NCBI RefSeq assembly: GCF_021290925.1
Contig: NZ_JAJSLX010000002.1
Span: forward strand, 1,046,235-1,110,234
DNA length: 64,000 nucleotides
Direction: 5' to 3'
From: Sessilibacter corallicola
Lineage (GTDB): Bacteria; Pseudomonadota; Gammaproteobacteria; Pseudomonadales; Cellvibrionaceae
Shown here: positions 1-9,304 of the stretch, one piece after another
How the letters are laid out: the number at the start of each line of letters is the position of its first letter
How positions within the stretch are numbered: position 1 is the stretch's first letter
Made by a program: the position numbers and the translations under genes
The notes under the pieces: generated by a model
Databases searched by the model: none
Told to the model about the DNA's origin: nothing
The model's input: the letters and a program-made list of their open reading frames with translations, nothing else

Positions 1-569
1 GTTGTTCTTCACTTCAAGAAATAGATTTACCTCTCGTAGAGTTTGTATCTCCGTTTGACATTGAAGGGATTAAAACTGTTGTAGATGCATGGGTAACTGA
101 ACCCGATAAACTTCCGAATGTTTCTCAAGAGGTTGTGCAATCATTAGAAAAATACTCTTGGTCAGAGGCTTATAATAGAGTAGAAAATAGCTATGTAGAA
201 TGTAAAAACAAGAATTTTTCGGGTAACAATGAAGCTTTTTCAGTTTATCAGAATGAGCAGTTTGTTAATCCTAGAGAAGTGAATGTTCAAATGCTGACGG
301 ATTCTAAAAAGTATCCTTTCAAGTATTTTATGATGAAACTTCGTTCTGAATTCTTTTCTATTCGTCGGGCTCGAATTTCAATAAGTCAGGTTTTAGTAGC
401 TCTATTACTAAGTGTTACTTCTGTTTTCTTTCTTCGTGATTCTTACAGTTCAGCCTCAACAGATATTGTTGGTTGTGCAGTATTTGTTATGTGTATATTG
501 TTTTTTTATATCCGGAATTATAGCTTGTTTGAACGTTTTGTGGATTATTTAAAGCATGTACAAAAATAA
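1..569 (+). CDS. Glycosyltransferase, C-terminal part (5' end outside window) with membrane tail
   Basis: The reading frame is open from base 3 and has no start inside the window, so this is the 3' end of a longer gene. The first visible residues resemble the end of a GT4 (GT-B fold) glycosyltransferase: a 'SSLQEI' motif followed by 'FVSPFDIEGIKTVVDAWV', the usual stretch after the donor-sugar site. An unusual tail of about 110 residues follows, with two hydrophobic segments (around bases 381-440 and 456-515), suggesting membrane anchoring. The stop overlaps wzm by 14 bases, so the gene is the upstream member of the polysaccharide operon. Family assignment is moderate because only the C-terminus is seen; donor and acceptor cannot be told. 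Confidence 0.55.
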   Translation, partial: CSSLQEIDLPLVEFVSPFDIEGIKTVVDAWVTEPDKLPNVSQEVVQSLEKYSWSEAYNRVENSYVECKNKNFSGNNEAFSVYQNEQFVNPREVNVQMLTDSKKYPFKYFMMKLRSEFFSIRRARISISQVLVALLLSVTSVFFLRDSYSSASTDIVGCAVFVMCILFFYIRNYSLFERFVDYLKHVQK

Positions 570-1323
570 CTTTGCTAAGCTGCTTGTACTATCAACGATT
601 GAGTTTAAGAGAGTACATGGTGCAAATGCTTTCGCCTTAATATGGTTTTTATTGCGCCCTCTTTTGTTTGTTTCGGCTATATACATGGTTGTAAACATGG
701 GTGTTAGGGGTGGAGATGTCAAAGCTATTTCCACCTATGATTACTTGCGTATGCTTGGGGCTTATTCAATTTGGCTGCTTATCTCGGAAACTGTATCCGG
801 GTCTATAAATAGAATGAAGAAATCTAAAGTATGGATGGTGAATCACAGTGTTCCTCCACTTTTGATTGTTTTTATCCCATTAGGCTTAGTGTTTGTTAAC
901 TATACAGTGATGTACTGGGGATCAGTTATAGGTTTGATTACGATTGATAGAGCTAGTGTGCAATACCTGCCTATATTTATATCAACTTTTTTTGTAGGAA
1001 TTGTTCATGCGTGGTTTTATGGTGTCTTAACCCTTATGTTAACGGCTATATTCAAGCCAGCGAGCAATGTTATTCCTACATTTTTGCAATTTGGTTTTTG
1101 GTTTACTCCTATTATTTGGGTTCCAAACTCAAGCCATCTTTCTGAGTTGATAGCTGATTTCAATCCTATTTATCTTTTAGTGTCTGTATTCGATAACTCT
1201 AGTATGGTTTCGAATGCCTTATATGTTGAAGTTTTCCTGTTGGTCTTTATTAGTCTAATTTCTTCTGCAGTTTTGTATTTCTGCACTAAAGATTTGGCAG
1301 AGAATTCTCTGGAAATTACATGA
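556..1323 (+). CDS. wzm: ABC-2 type polysaccharide exporter, membrane subunit (Wzm)
   Basis: This 255-residue integral membrane protein has about six hydrophobic segments and a cytoplasmic N-terminal amphipathic stretch, the size and profile of Wzm/TagG/KpsM permeases. Such proteins pair with a Wzt ATPase to move undecaprenyl-linked O-polysaccharide across the inner membrane. The start overlaps the preceding gene by 14 bases and the stop overlaps wzt by 4 (ATGA), indicating translational coupling. Location beside wzt, gmd and rmd supports an ABC-dependent, homopolymer-type O-antigen. Little sequence conservation is expected in this family, so the call leans on topology and context. Confidence 0.85.
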   Translation: MYKNNFAKLLVLSTIEFKRVHGANAFALIWFLLRPLLFVSAIYMVVNMGVRGGDVKAISTYDYLRMLGAYSIWLLISETVSGSINRMKKSKVWMVNHSVPPLLIVFIPLGLVFVNYTVMYWGSVIGLITIDRASVQYLPIFISTFFVGIVHAWFYGVLTLMLTAIFKPASNVIPTFLQFGFWFTPIIWVPNSSHLSELIADFNPIYLLVSVFDNSSMVSNALYVEVFLLVFISLISSAVLYFCTKDLAENSLEIT

Positions 1324-2456
1324 GTGATGTTCTTCTTGAAGTGAATAAACTCGAAAAGTTTTATTCGAAAAAATTGTTCTCAAGAAAAAGTAGTAATTCT
1401 AAGCGAGTTTTAGGAGGTGTTAGCTTTAGTGTCAAGAGAGGGGAGTGTCTAGGGGTATTGGGCCGGAATGGCGCCGGAAAATCTACACTTTTGAAGATCT
1501 TGAATGGGTCAATTGGATATGATTCTGGTCAGGTTATTAAAAGAGGTAAGGTTGCTTCAATAATTGAAATTAATTCCAACTTAGAACCTGGTTTGACAGG
1601 CCAAGAAAATGTAAACGCGTTTTACAAGCTAAAGGGATATCTTGGTTCTGAATTAAAATCTAAAATTACTAAAGCTATTGAATTTTCTGAAATCAAAGAT
1701 GAAATTAATGACCCTGTTTCAAAATATAGCTCTGGAATGAAAGCAAAGCTTGCATTTTCCATGGCTATTAATCTGGACTTTGAAATTTTGTTGGTAGATG
1801 AAGTCTTGGCTGTGGGCGATTTCATATTTCAGCAGAAATGTCATTCATATTTCAACGCGATAAGGAGAAGGGCTGCAATATTGCTCGTTTCCCATTCGGT
1901 AAATTTATTGAAACAATTTTGCGACTGCGGCTTAGTTATAGAGAATGGGATATCCGTTTTTAATGGAGGAATAGAAGACGCAGTTTCTCAATACATGTCT
2001 CGTATTGGGATGACACAAAAAAAGCATAATCTCGACTCAGAATTGTTAATGTTTGGTGAGTCGTTTGATAATAAAAATAAAATTCAATGTGTAGACGTAA
2101 AAATAAACAAGAGTTCTTTCAAAGTCTTTGAAAAGTTGTCTATTTCATTAAAATTTGAGCTTTCGTTTGATCCTAATAATTTAATTGTCGGTATTCCTAT
2201 CTGGGATGACCAAGGTCGGTTAGTTACTGCAGTAAATTCTGACTTTCCGCTGGATTCAATTCATATGAAAGGACGTACTTATAAGAGTACTATTTCTGTA
2301 ATGTGTAATTTAAATCCTGGTAAATACCATGCTGTTTTAGCTATAGTTGATGGGCCAGAGTATTTATATCGACTTCCCGCTTTCTCTTTTGAGGTTGTTA
2401 GTACTCCAAGAGTCTTTGGGTTTTTCACTCCAGAAGCTGAATGGATTTATGAATAG
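1320..2456 (+). CDS. wzt: ABC transporter ATPase with carbohydrate-binding C-domain (Wzt)
   Basis: The N-terminal 230 residues are an ABC ATPase: Walker A 'GRNGAGKST' near residue 54, signature 'YSSGM', Walker B 'ILLVDEVLAVGD' and a switch His in 'LLVSHS'. The remaining 140 residues match the place and length of the Wzt C-terminal beta-sandwich that in E. coli O8/O9 recognises the capped end of the glycan before export. Total length of 378 fits extended Wzt proteins rather than the short capsule type. The gene overlaps both neighbours by a few bases. Presence of the C-domain implies that chain termination and export are linked, which fits the methyltransferase encoded next. Confidence 0.9.
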   Translation: MSDVLLEVNKLEKFYSKKLFSRKSSNSKRVLGGVSFSVKRGECLGVLGRNGAGKSTLLKILNGSIGYDSGQVIKRGKVASIIEINSNLEPGLTGQENVNAFYKLKGYLGSELKSKITKAIEFSEIKDEINDPVSKYSSGMKAKLAFSMAINLDFEILLVDEVLAVGDFIFQQKCHSYFNAIRRRAAILLVSHSVNLLKQFCDCGLVIENGISVFNGGIEDAVSQYMSRIGMTQKKHNLDSELLMFGESFDNKNKIQCVDVKINKSSFKVFEKLSISLKFELSFDPNNLIVGIPIWDDQGRLVTAVNSDFPLDSIHMKGRTYKSTISVMCNLNPGKYHAVLAIVDGPEYLYRLPAFSFEVVSTPRVFGFFTPEAEWIYE

Positions 2457-4032
2457 AAAAATTGGTAGTCTAAAATTTGATTTAGATATTGATCAAAGAT
2501 TGCTGGAAAGGCTTGAATGGAGAGACTGGTCGGAATCGCAAAAGGAAGCAATTGAGTTATTTTTAAATCAAATAGAAAGTGGTGTTATAGAATTAGAATC
2601 TGTAGATCAATGTGTCTGTGGGTCGAGAAAGATGCTGAAAATCGCATCAATAGATAGGTTTGCAATTGAATCTCCGAGCCAAATTTGTGTTAAGTGCGGT
2701 TTGGTTATTACGTCACCTCGAATGAGTAGATCGAGCCTGGATTATTATTATGAAGAGATATACCCGGATCTACTGTCAAGTGTAAAAAAAGGGGACAGTC
2801 TGGGTTATTTGTATTCTGAAAGCCAAGGCGAAGCCGTCTATGATTTTATAGAGCCTTATCTATCACTCCAGAATGAGTTAAATATCTTAGACTACGGGGC
2901 GGGGTTTGGAGATGTCCTAGATTATATATCTTCTAAAATTGCTACCTCCAATAACACTTCATTATTCGCTATTGAAAAAAATAGCCGCGCAAAAGAGGTG
3001 CTTGAAAGTAAGAATATTACTCTTTTAGATGATAGTGATTTGGGTGGGCAGAAAAAGTTTGATTTGATCATACTTAGCCACATATTAGAGCATGTCCATG
3101 ATTTTACAGACTTGTTGTCTTTATTGTCTCGATCTTTAACGCCTAATGGACTTATGTATATTGAAGTGCCGGGGATATTATCCATTCATACTCGGGCGAA
3201 TTATAACTATTGTTATACGGGATATTCGATCCATGCACATTTATACAATTTTAATTTAGCGACACTCGCTCATTATTGTGAATCACAGAGCTTAGTCCCA
3301 ATTGAAGGTAACGAAAATATCCAACTGCTCTTGAAAAGACTACCTGATAGTGAGGTTGAGGAAAAAAAGAGAAGTAAATATTTATCTGAGTCAAAAAAGT
3401 CAGCTAGAAGAGTTGTCGAATATTTAAACGTAATTGAGGACGTATGGCCTTCGTTACATAAAAATGTACAAAGAGCCTCCCAGTATGAAGCTTTAGAGAA
3501 AAAGTTTCAGAATGCTGTGTCTGTCATTCGAGACTTTGAGGTCACGATTAATAGCGAATTGAAGTCATTGGGTTCTGACCTAGATCAGGATCTAATCTTT
3601 AATGGGCTTACGTTATTTGAGCGCATGCCTTTTAAAGTTTGGTTGTTAAAGTGTGGGGAGTTGAAATACTCCAAACCTGACCATACCTTAGTAGCCACTG
3701 ACTACATATATACTAAAGGAATGACACTAACTTCATCAAGGGATATAAAGATACCGAATAGAAATTCAAGTTTGGTCTATTTTTATTCCCCTGGTTTTAA
3801 CAAGGTAGTGTTTACATTGAAACCTGCATCACACATTGCGTCCTTAGAGCTGAAGTTCGGCCTTTTTTCTAAAGAATTCGATACGCAAGAAAGAGTAGCT
3901 TTGGAGCTGAAAAAAGGAATAAATAGAATAGAAATTAGCACTAATATAGACTTGAGTGACAATCAGGGTGCTGATCGACAATATGCTTGTTTGATAAAGT
4001 CACCTATATTGTTACTAAATGATGTAAAATAA
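2449..4032 (+). CDS. SAM-dependent methyltransferase, candidate O-chain terminator
   Basis: The ATG at 2449 overlaps the wzt stop by 8 bases; longer versions would overlap wzt by over 100. The 527-residue product has an N-terminal Cys cluster ('CVCGS' and 'CVKCG', about 20 residues apart) of zinc-ribbon type as in sugar C-methyltransferases. A class I SAM fold follows with motif I 'LDYGAGFGDVLDYI' and 'LSHILEHVHDF', then a helical linker and a C-terminal beta-rich region. Directly following a Wzt with C-domain, it may methylate the non-reducing end of the glycan and stop growth, as WbdD does in E. coli O8/O9, but it lacks a visible kinase domain. Alternatively it could methylate an internal sugar. 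Confidence 0.7.
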   Translation: MNRKIGSLKFDLDIDQRLLERLEWRDWSESQKEAIELFLNQIESGVIELESVDQCVCGSRKMLKIASIDRFAIESPSQICVKCGLVITSPRMSRSSLDYYYEEIYPDLLSSVKKGDSLGYLYSESQGEAVYDFIEPYLSLQNELNILDYGAGFGDVLDYISSKIATSNNTSLFAIEKNSRAKEVLESKNITLLDDSDLGGQKKFDLIILSHILEHVHDFTDLLSLLSRSLTPNGLMYIEVPGILSIHTRANYNYCYTGYSIHAHLYNFNLATLAHYCESQSLVPIEGNENIQLLLKRLPDSEVEEKKRSKYLSESKKSARRVVEYLNVIEDVWPSLHKNVQRASQYEALEKKFQNAVSVIRDFEVTINSELKSLGSDLDQDLIFNGLTLFERMPFKVWLLKCGELKYSKPDHTLVATDYIYTKGMTLTSSRDIKIPNRNSSLVYFYSPGFNKVVFTLKPASHIASLELKFGLFSKEFDTQERVALELKKGINRIEISTNIDLSDNQGADRQYACLIKSPILLLNDVK

Positions 4033-4062
4033 TATCTATTAAATAATATATTTGGGGGCGTA

Positions 4063-5088
4063 GTGGCTAAAACTGCAATTGTTACTGGTGTTACTGGACA
4101 GGATGGGGCTTATTTGTCTCAATTGCTTATAAAGCTTGGGTATGAAGTTTATGGTGCGCATAGAAGATTATCTTCTTCTAACTTTTGGCGGCTTGAAGAG
4201 CTAGATGTCCTGAAAAATCCAGCATTTAAATTAGTTGAGTTCGACCTCACAGACTTGGCTTCTTGTATCTCGATGGTTCAATCGATAAAGCCTGACGAAG
4301 TTTATAATTTAGCTGCTCAGAGTTTTGTTGGAGTATCTTTTTCTCAACCTGTTACTACATCTGAAATAACCGGAATTGGCGCGTTAAATCTATTAGAAGC
4401 CATAAGAATAATTGATACAGGTATCAAATATTATCAAGCTTCAACTTCTGAAATGTTTGGTAAGGTTCAAGAAATTCCTCAAACTGAAGCCACTCCTTTT
4501 TATCCGCGTAGCCCGTATGGTGTTGCCAAATTATATGCTCATTGGATGACAGTAAACTATCGAGAGTCATATGATATTTTCGCTTCGAGTGGGATTTTAT
4601 TCAATCATGAGTCCCCATTAAGAGGGCTTGAGTTTGTCACTCGAAAAATTACTGATGCTGTCGCTAAAATTTACCATGGTAAACTCGATTATCTTGAAAT
4701 TGGTAATTTAGACGCGAAAAGGGACTGGGGGTACGCTAAAGATTATGTGAAAGGCATGCATATGGTCCTGCAGCATTCTAAGCCCGATACGTTTGTTTTA
4801 GCTACTAATAAAACCTTGACAGTTCGCGATTTTATCTCGTTGGCATTCTCCGTGGTTGGTGAGCAGTTGGTTTGGGATGGTGAAGGTATTAATGAATTAG
4901 CTCATTCTGCGAAGTCTGGTAAGGTGCTAGTAAAAGTAAATCCGCAATACTACAGACCGTGTGAGGTAGAATTACTAATTGGTGATTACTCAAAGGCGGA
5001 AAATGAGCTTGGTTGGGTTCCTGATACCTCTGTTGAAGAGCTTTGTCGTTTAATGGTTGAAGCGGATTTAGAACGAAACAGAATTTGA
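4063..5088 (+). CDS. gmd: GDP-mannose 4,6-dehydratase
   Basis: Starts at GTG 4063 behind a G-rich ribosome site. The 341-residue extended SDR has the Rossmann motif '[14 protein letters not shown]', the '[13 protein letters not shown]' segment, the catalytic 'STSEMFG' Thr/Ser-Glu and '[15 protein letters not shown]' YxxxK, all hallmarks of Gmd. It converts GDP-D-mannose into GDP-4-dehydro-6-deoxy-D-mannose using bound NADP. The next gene is the matching 4-reductase, so together they make GDP-D-rhamnose. No GDP-mannose pyrophosphorylase is visible in the window; it must lie elsewhere or upstream. Confidence 0.95.
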   Translation: MAKTAIVTGVTGQDGAYLSQLLIKLGYEVYGAHRRLSSSNFWRLEELDVLKNPAFKLVEFDLTDLASCISMVQSIKPDEVYNLAAQSFVGVSFSQPVTTSEITGIGALNLLEAIRIIDTGIKYYQASTSEMFGKVQEIPQTEATPFYPRSPYGVAKLYAHWMTVNYRESYDIFASSGILFNHESPLRGLEFVTRKITDAVAKIYHGKLDYLEIGNLDAKRDWGYAKDYVKGMHMVLQHSKPDTFVLATNKTLTVRDFISLAFSVVGEQLVWDGEGINELAHSAKSGKVLVKVNPQYYRPCEVELLIGDYSKAENELGWVPDTSVEELCRLMVEADLERNRI

Positions 5089-5104
5089 TAGAGATAGTTG
5101 TCGC

Positions 5105-5989
5105 ATGAAAGTATTGATAACTGGTGTTAAGGGTTTTACTGGGAAATACGTTTCAGAATTTTTTTCCAGCAAAGGCTGGGAGGTGTTTGGTTGTGGAACG
5201 CAATCTGTAGATTCTGATCCTAATTATTATCAGATTAATTTGCTGGATATGGCTAGCGTCTCAAAATTAGTTGAAAATATAAAACCAGATTACGTTGTTC
5301 ATTTAGCGGCAAAAGCCTTTGTAGCAGATTCCGATGTAGATTCATTTTACAGTGTAAATATCTGTGGTACTCGAAATTTATTGCAAGCTTTATCTCAGAG
5401 ATCATTTCCTCTTAAAAAGCTATTAATTGCTAGTAGCGCAAATGTATATGGAAATATATATCGTTCTGGGCCGATACAGGAAAATGCCCAACCGGAGCCG
5501 GCCAACGATTACGCTATTAGTAAACTGTCAATGGAATACGTCGTAAACCTTTGGCAGGATAAGGTGCCAGTAGTCATGAGTAGGCCTTTTAATTATACAG
5601 GTCGAGGGCAAAATAAGCGGTTTGTTGTTCCTAAAATAGTGAACGCATTTAGAGAAAAATCCGAGATTGTTGAGTTAGGTAATATTGATGTTGAGCGCGA
5701 CTTTTCTGATGTTAGGGATGTTGCTCGCATCTATTTTGAGCTTCTAACATCTCCTACCAGCCAGCTTATTTATAATGTGTGTTCGGGTCATTCATATTCG
5801 CTTCATCACGTTATACAAAACTTGACAGAATTAACCGGGCATGAGATTAGAGTCAAAGTTAACCCTGACTTTGTCCGGGCGTCAGAGGTAAAAGTGCTTG
5901 TGGGTGATCCTTCCCTTTTAGAAAATCAAATCGGCTCCGTTGAGATAACTCCATTCAGTGAGACATTGAGTTGGATGGTTAGAGAATAG
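5105..5989 (+). CDS. rmd: GDP-6-deoxy-D-lyxo-4-hexulose reductase (GDP-D-rhamnose synthase)
   Basis: A 294-residue SDR with N-terminal 'GVKGFTGKYV' nucleotide motif, the 'VHLAAKAFVADS' segment, 'SSANVYG' and 'YAISKLSMEYV' (YxxxK). It is shorter than fucose-pathway epimerase-reductases (GFS), and together with Gmd 16 bases upstream it is best read as Rmd, which reduces the 4-keto group to GDP-D-rhamnose. Product distinction between D-rhamnose, 6-deoxy-D-talose and D-fucose cannot be made with certainty from motifs alone; the A-band-like cluster architecture favours D-rhamnose. Confidence 0.85.
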   Translation: MKVLITGVKGFTGKYVSEFFSSKGWEVFGCGTQSVDSDPNYYQINLLDMASVSKLVENIKPDYVVHLAAKAFVADSDVDSFYSVNICGTRNLLQALSQRSFPLKKLLIASSANVYGNIYRSGPIQENAQPEPANDYAISKLSMEYVVNLWQDKVPVVMSRPFNYTGRGQNKRFVVPKIVNAFREKSEIVELGNIDVERDFSDVRDVARIYFELLTSPTSQLIYNVCSGHSYSLHHVIQNLTELTGHEIRVKVNPDFVRASEVKVLVGDPSLLENQIGSVEITPFSETLSWMVRE

Positions 5990-6045
5990 ATTGTGTTTGT
6001 ACACCACATTATTCTATATAAATTCAATTCCTTAAGAGCCGTATT

Positions 6046-7143
6046 TTGAAATCCACTCTGTCTGTCGCGGTTGACGCTAGGCCTCTCAGTGCTCCTTTGA
6101 CTGGGATTGGTAGGTATTGCGATGAGTTGTTAACTAGGTTGGTTGACCTCACGCCAACATGGAAGTGGTATTTTTATTCATGCTCAAATATAAATGAAAA
6201 ATGGCAGAGAATCGACAATGTTACGGTTCGCCATGTTGGTAAGGTACCTCCGAGTTCTAGTACTTTCTTATCTCAAATACTCTATCCAATTTGGTCGATA
6301 ATGGATCGGATTGATGTTTTTTGGTCTCCCAGACATCACTTACCTTTAGCACTTCCAAAATCTATAAAAAAAGTTCTAACGATACATGACTTGGTTTGGG
6401 TTTATTATCCTGAAACCATGACTTTAATGGGAAAAATGGCTGAAAAGCTATTGATGCCTCCTTCCATTCGTAACTCGGACATAATATGTACAGTATCAAA
6501 ATCAACTGAGCGCAGTTTGAACTTGGAGTTTGGGCAGTTAAGCGATGTGCATGTGGTTCCTCCTAGTAGCAAGTTTTGTATAAGCTCTGAAATTAAAAAG
6601 CCTAAACAATCATATTTTCTTTTTGTAGGCACTGCTGAACCGAGGAAAAATTTAGAGCGTTTATTAGTTGCTTATGGCGAATATCGTTACGCTCAAAAAG
6701 ATTCTTTACGGTTGAAAATCGTTGGTCTTAAAGGCTGGAAGCTTGACGATTTAACTAATATTTTGAATAAGCACGATTTAGTTGAAAGTGTTGAGATTCT
6801 GAATTTTGTTTCTGATAACGAATTATATGAATTATACCAAGGGGCTTATGCTTTACTTTTACCTTCCCTTTATGAAGGGTTTGGTATTCCGATATTGGAG
6901 GCTATGTCTTTAGGGGTGCCGGCAATAACATCTAATTCATCGTCGATGCCTGAAGTGGCGGGTGAAAGTGGGTTATACATAGATCCTTTTGATATTAACA
7001 GTATAACGCAAGCTCTTTTAACTCTCACGAATGATAAGGCATTAAGAGCGTCTTTATCAGAAAATGCGAAAGCTCTTTCTTCAAGGTATTCATGGGATAC
7101 ATCGGCGAAATTAATGGAAAAAGTCTTCCGTTCCCTAATGTAA
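6046..7143 (+). CDS. Glycosyltransferase family 4 (GT-B fold), candidate D-rhamnosyl/mannosyltransferase
   Basis: Likely begins at TTG 6046, giving 'LKSTLSVAVDARPLSAPLTGIGRYC', the typical N-terminus with 'GIGRY' of WbpY/MtfB-type GT4 enzymes. The donor domain shows 'VGTAEPRKNLERLLVAY' and 'PSLYEGFGIPILEAMSLGVP', the conserved E-x7-E region. Length of 365 residues is normal. It lies in the gmd-rmd operon with 56 bases before it and 19 after, so it probably adds D-rhamnose to the growing chain on the cytoplasmic face. Linkage and acceptor are unknown. Confidence 0.8.
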   Translation: MKSTLSVAVDARPLSAPLTGIGRYCDELLTRLVDLTPTWKWYFYSCSNINEKWQRIDNVTVRHVGKVPPSSSTFLSQILYPIWSIMDRIDVFWSPRHHLPLALPKSIKKVLTIHDLVWVYYPETMTLMGKMAEKLLMPPSIRNSDIICTVSKSTERSLNLEFGQLSDVHVVPPSSKFCISSEIKKPKQSYFLFVGTAEPRKNLERLLVAYGEYRYAQKDSLRLKIVGLKGWKLDDLTNILNKHDLVESVEILNFVSDNELYELYQGAYALLLPSLYEGFGIPILEAMSLGVPAITSNSSSMPEVAGESGLYIDPFDINSITQALLTLTNDKALRASLSENAKALSSRYSWDTSAKLMEKVFRSLM

Positions 7144-7162
7144 CCTGAAGGAACTTTATTTT

Positions 7163-8278
7163 TTGAAAGTACTGCACTTATACAGAACATTCTTTCCTGA
7201 GTCTCAGGGCGGATTAGAAGAATCTATCTATCAAATATCTTCTAACACTCGTCACTACGGAGTTGAGCCTCGGGTTTTGGTTCCCAGCAATGACGGTAAA
7301 TGTTCATTCGATCATAAGACAATACCGGTACAATCTTTTCAGCGTCATGGTGAGATAGCCTCCTGTGATTGGAGTTTTTCTGCTCTTGGCGAATTAAAAG
7401 CTAATCTAGAGTGGGCGGATATTCTTCATCTTCATTACCCGTGGCCATTTGCTGATTTATTGCTTTTCTTATCTAGGTCTAAGATTCCCACTGTTTTAAC
7501 ATATCACTCGGATATTGTGCGTCAGAAATTATTGATGAAGCCCTATCAGCCTCTCCAGAAGTGGTATTTGGGGCGAGTGGATAAAATTATAGCGACTTCA
7601 CAAAATTATATTGATACGAGCGAGGTTTTACCGAATTATTCTGACAAAACCTCAGTAATTCCTCTCGGTATTAGCGAGGGGAATTCAAATCAACAAGATG
7701 TAGCTATAGATAAGCAATCAAAATTTTCTACGTTGCCTGAAAAGTTTGTTTTTTTTGTTGGGGTTCTTCGTTACTACAAAGGCTTGCGTTATTTGTTAGA
7801 GGCGGCGCAGGAGCAAAGTTTTCATATCGTTATTGCTGGCGACGGTAGAGAGAAAGATGAACTGCTCTCACTAAAAGATTCTTTGCAATTGACTAATGTC
7901 ACTTTTCTGGGACATATCTCTGATGAAGACAAGTTTCAATTAATGAGGCTGAGTTCCATCGTTGTTCTTCCCTCTTGCGAGCGATCTGAAGCTTTTGGTA
8001 TGACACTGGTTGAAGCATCTATGATGTCTAAGCCAATGATTACGTGTGAACTTGGGACTGGAACTAGTTTTGTTAATAAACACAAAGTAACTGGGCTTGT
8101 AGTAGAGCCAAAATCCGCTTCTGCGTTAAGTGAGTCTATAAATTCACTGATTCATGATGATGAAAAATTAACCCAATTTGGTCAAGCCGCTAGGTTGCGG
8201 TACGAAGAGCTCTTTTCAGGGCCAGCATTGGGGCGTGAGTATGCAAAAGTTTATGAGTCATTGCTCGATGGTAATTGA
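7163..8278 (+). CDS. Glycosyltransferase family 4 (WbpZ-like)
   Basis: TTG start at 7163 gives 'LKVLHLYRTFFPESQGGLEESIYQ', typical of GT4 enzymes such as WbpZ that begin with 'KVLHVYKTYYPDSQGGLE'. The donor-binding half shows 'FVGVLRYYKGLRYLLEAA' and 'PSCERSEAFGMTLVEASMMSKP'. In the Pseudomonas A-band locus, WbpZ adds the first D-rhamnose onto the lipid-linked primer; here that role is inference from similarity. The gene ends the plus-strand operon and its last 28 bases overlap the end of the convergent wbpL-like gene. Confidence 0.8.
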   Translation: MKVLHLYRTFFPESQGGLEESIYQISSNTRHYGVEPRVLVPSNDGKCSFDHKTIPVQSFQRHGEIASCDWSFSALGELKANLEWADILHLHYPWPFADLLLFLSRSKIPTVLTYHSDIVRQKLLMKPYQPLQKWYLGRVDKIIATSQNYIDTSEVLPNYSDKTSVIPLGISEGNSNQQDVAIDKQSKFSTLPEKFVFFVGVLRYYKGLRYLLEAAQEQSFHIVIAGDGREKDELLSLKDSLQLTNVTFLGHISDEDKFQLMRLSSIVVLPSCERSEAFGMTLVEASMMSKPMITCELGTGTSFVNKHKVTGLVVEPKSASALSESINSLIHDDEKLTQFGQAARLRYEELFSGPALGREYAKVYESLLDGN

Positions 8279-9303
8279 GTCGCTGCTTTTCCTGCATTAA
8301 AAATTATATTTGCTAGTAGAATCGGAGTGATCGACAACAGAATTAGAAAGATGTGCGAATAAATAGGTATTTTTAATTTACTTGCATAAATTGAGATGGG
8401 AGTAAGCCAGAGCAAGTTTAAAAGTATAATTCCTAGGCTTGTATTTAAGTGATTGCTGAAAGCTTGTGCCAACTTCTGATACAAATGCGTCCTGTGCGCT
8501 TCTCGCCAATTCTGTCCTGTGACAACTCTAACTGCCAATGTCCAAGTGGCGTCGACAATAAATAAGGCCAACAGTATAAACCAGCTCCAAAGATTGATGG
8601 CATCTGTTTTAGATGAAATCACAGCAAGAGTTGCGAAGCTTAATCCCAAGAAAGTGCTGCATGCATCGCCCATAAAGATTTTTGCCGGAGGCCAGTTCCA
8701 GTACAAAAACCCGTAAACTGGCAGAGATGTGGCCAGTAAAAGGGTTGCTAGTCCAGTATTGCCGTTTAAAAAACAAATTAAGCTGGCACCTGCCAAAACC
8801 GTTACTGCTTCTCCTCCAGCAATGCCATCGATACCATCCATAAAATTATAGAGATTGGTAAGCCACAAAAATGCTATCGCGGCAAAGGGTAGGCCGATGC
8901 CATTGAAGTTGATGCTCACTCCCTGCCATAAAACCAGTTCTGGAAGCGGGTAGAGTAGGCTCAGAGCAATACACACCGCAAGTACTTGCCCTAAAAATCG
9001 CCAACGTTTGGGTAAGTTGTGTTTGTCGTCAAAGAATCCGATTGCGGCGATAATAGTTCCCGGAATTACCAGGGCTAATACTTCTTTTAACGTTAATAAA
9101 TTTGTCAAATAGGCGGTAAGCCATACGCCGATTAGCGCGCATACGGTAACGATTCCGCCGCCAGTGGGTGTTGGGATGGTGTGCGAGCTTCTGTGATTCG
9201 GGTTGTCCAGTAAGCCTTGGTGTATCGCGAATTTGCGATACACGTTGGTCAGCCAAAGTGTTAGACAAAAAGCGATTGCAGAAAAAACGAACAGTGTTGT
9301 CAC
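8251..9303 (-). CDS. Polyprenyl-phosphate HexNAc-1-phosphate transferase (WbpL/WecA family)
   Basis: Multi-pass membrane protein of about 350 residues with around ten hydrophobic segments and the MraY/WecA signature loops: 'PTPTGGGI', 'GFFDDKHNLPKRWRFLGQ', 'NFMDGIDGIAGGEA' and 'FMGDACSTFLGL'. These Asp-rich loops bind Mg and the UDP-sugar; the enzyme transfers a HexNAc-phosphate to undecaprenyl phosphate and so starts O-chain synthesis. The GTG at 9303 is preferred because it follows the stop of the upstream epimerase by one base; a longer start would overlap that gene by over 50. Sugar specificity (GlcNAc, FucNAc) is not resolved. Confidence 0.85.
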   Translation of the reverse strand: MTTLFVFSAIAFCLTLWLTNVYRKFAIHQGLLDNPNHRSSHTIPTPTGGGIVTVCALIGVWLTAYLTNLLTLKEVLALVIPGTIIAAIGFFDDKHNLPKRWRFLGQVLAVCIALSLLYPLPELVLWQGVSINFNGIGLPFAAIAFLWLTNLYNFMDGIDGIAGGEAVTVLAGASLICFLNGNTGLATLLLATSLPVYGFLYWNWPPAKIFMGDACSTFLGLSFATLAVISSKTDAINLWSWFILLALFIVDATWTLAVRVVTGQNWREAHRTHLYQKLAQAFSNHLNTSLGIILLNLLWLTPISIYASKLKIPIYSHIFLILLSITPILLANIIFNAGKAATQLPSSNDS

Positions 9304-9304
9304 A

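Noticed and set aside
8519..8716. Plus-strand 65-codon frame
   Set aside because: Antisense to the well-supported WbpL/WecA-type gene.
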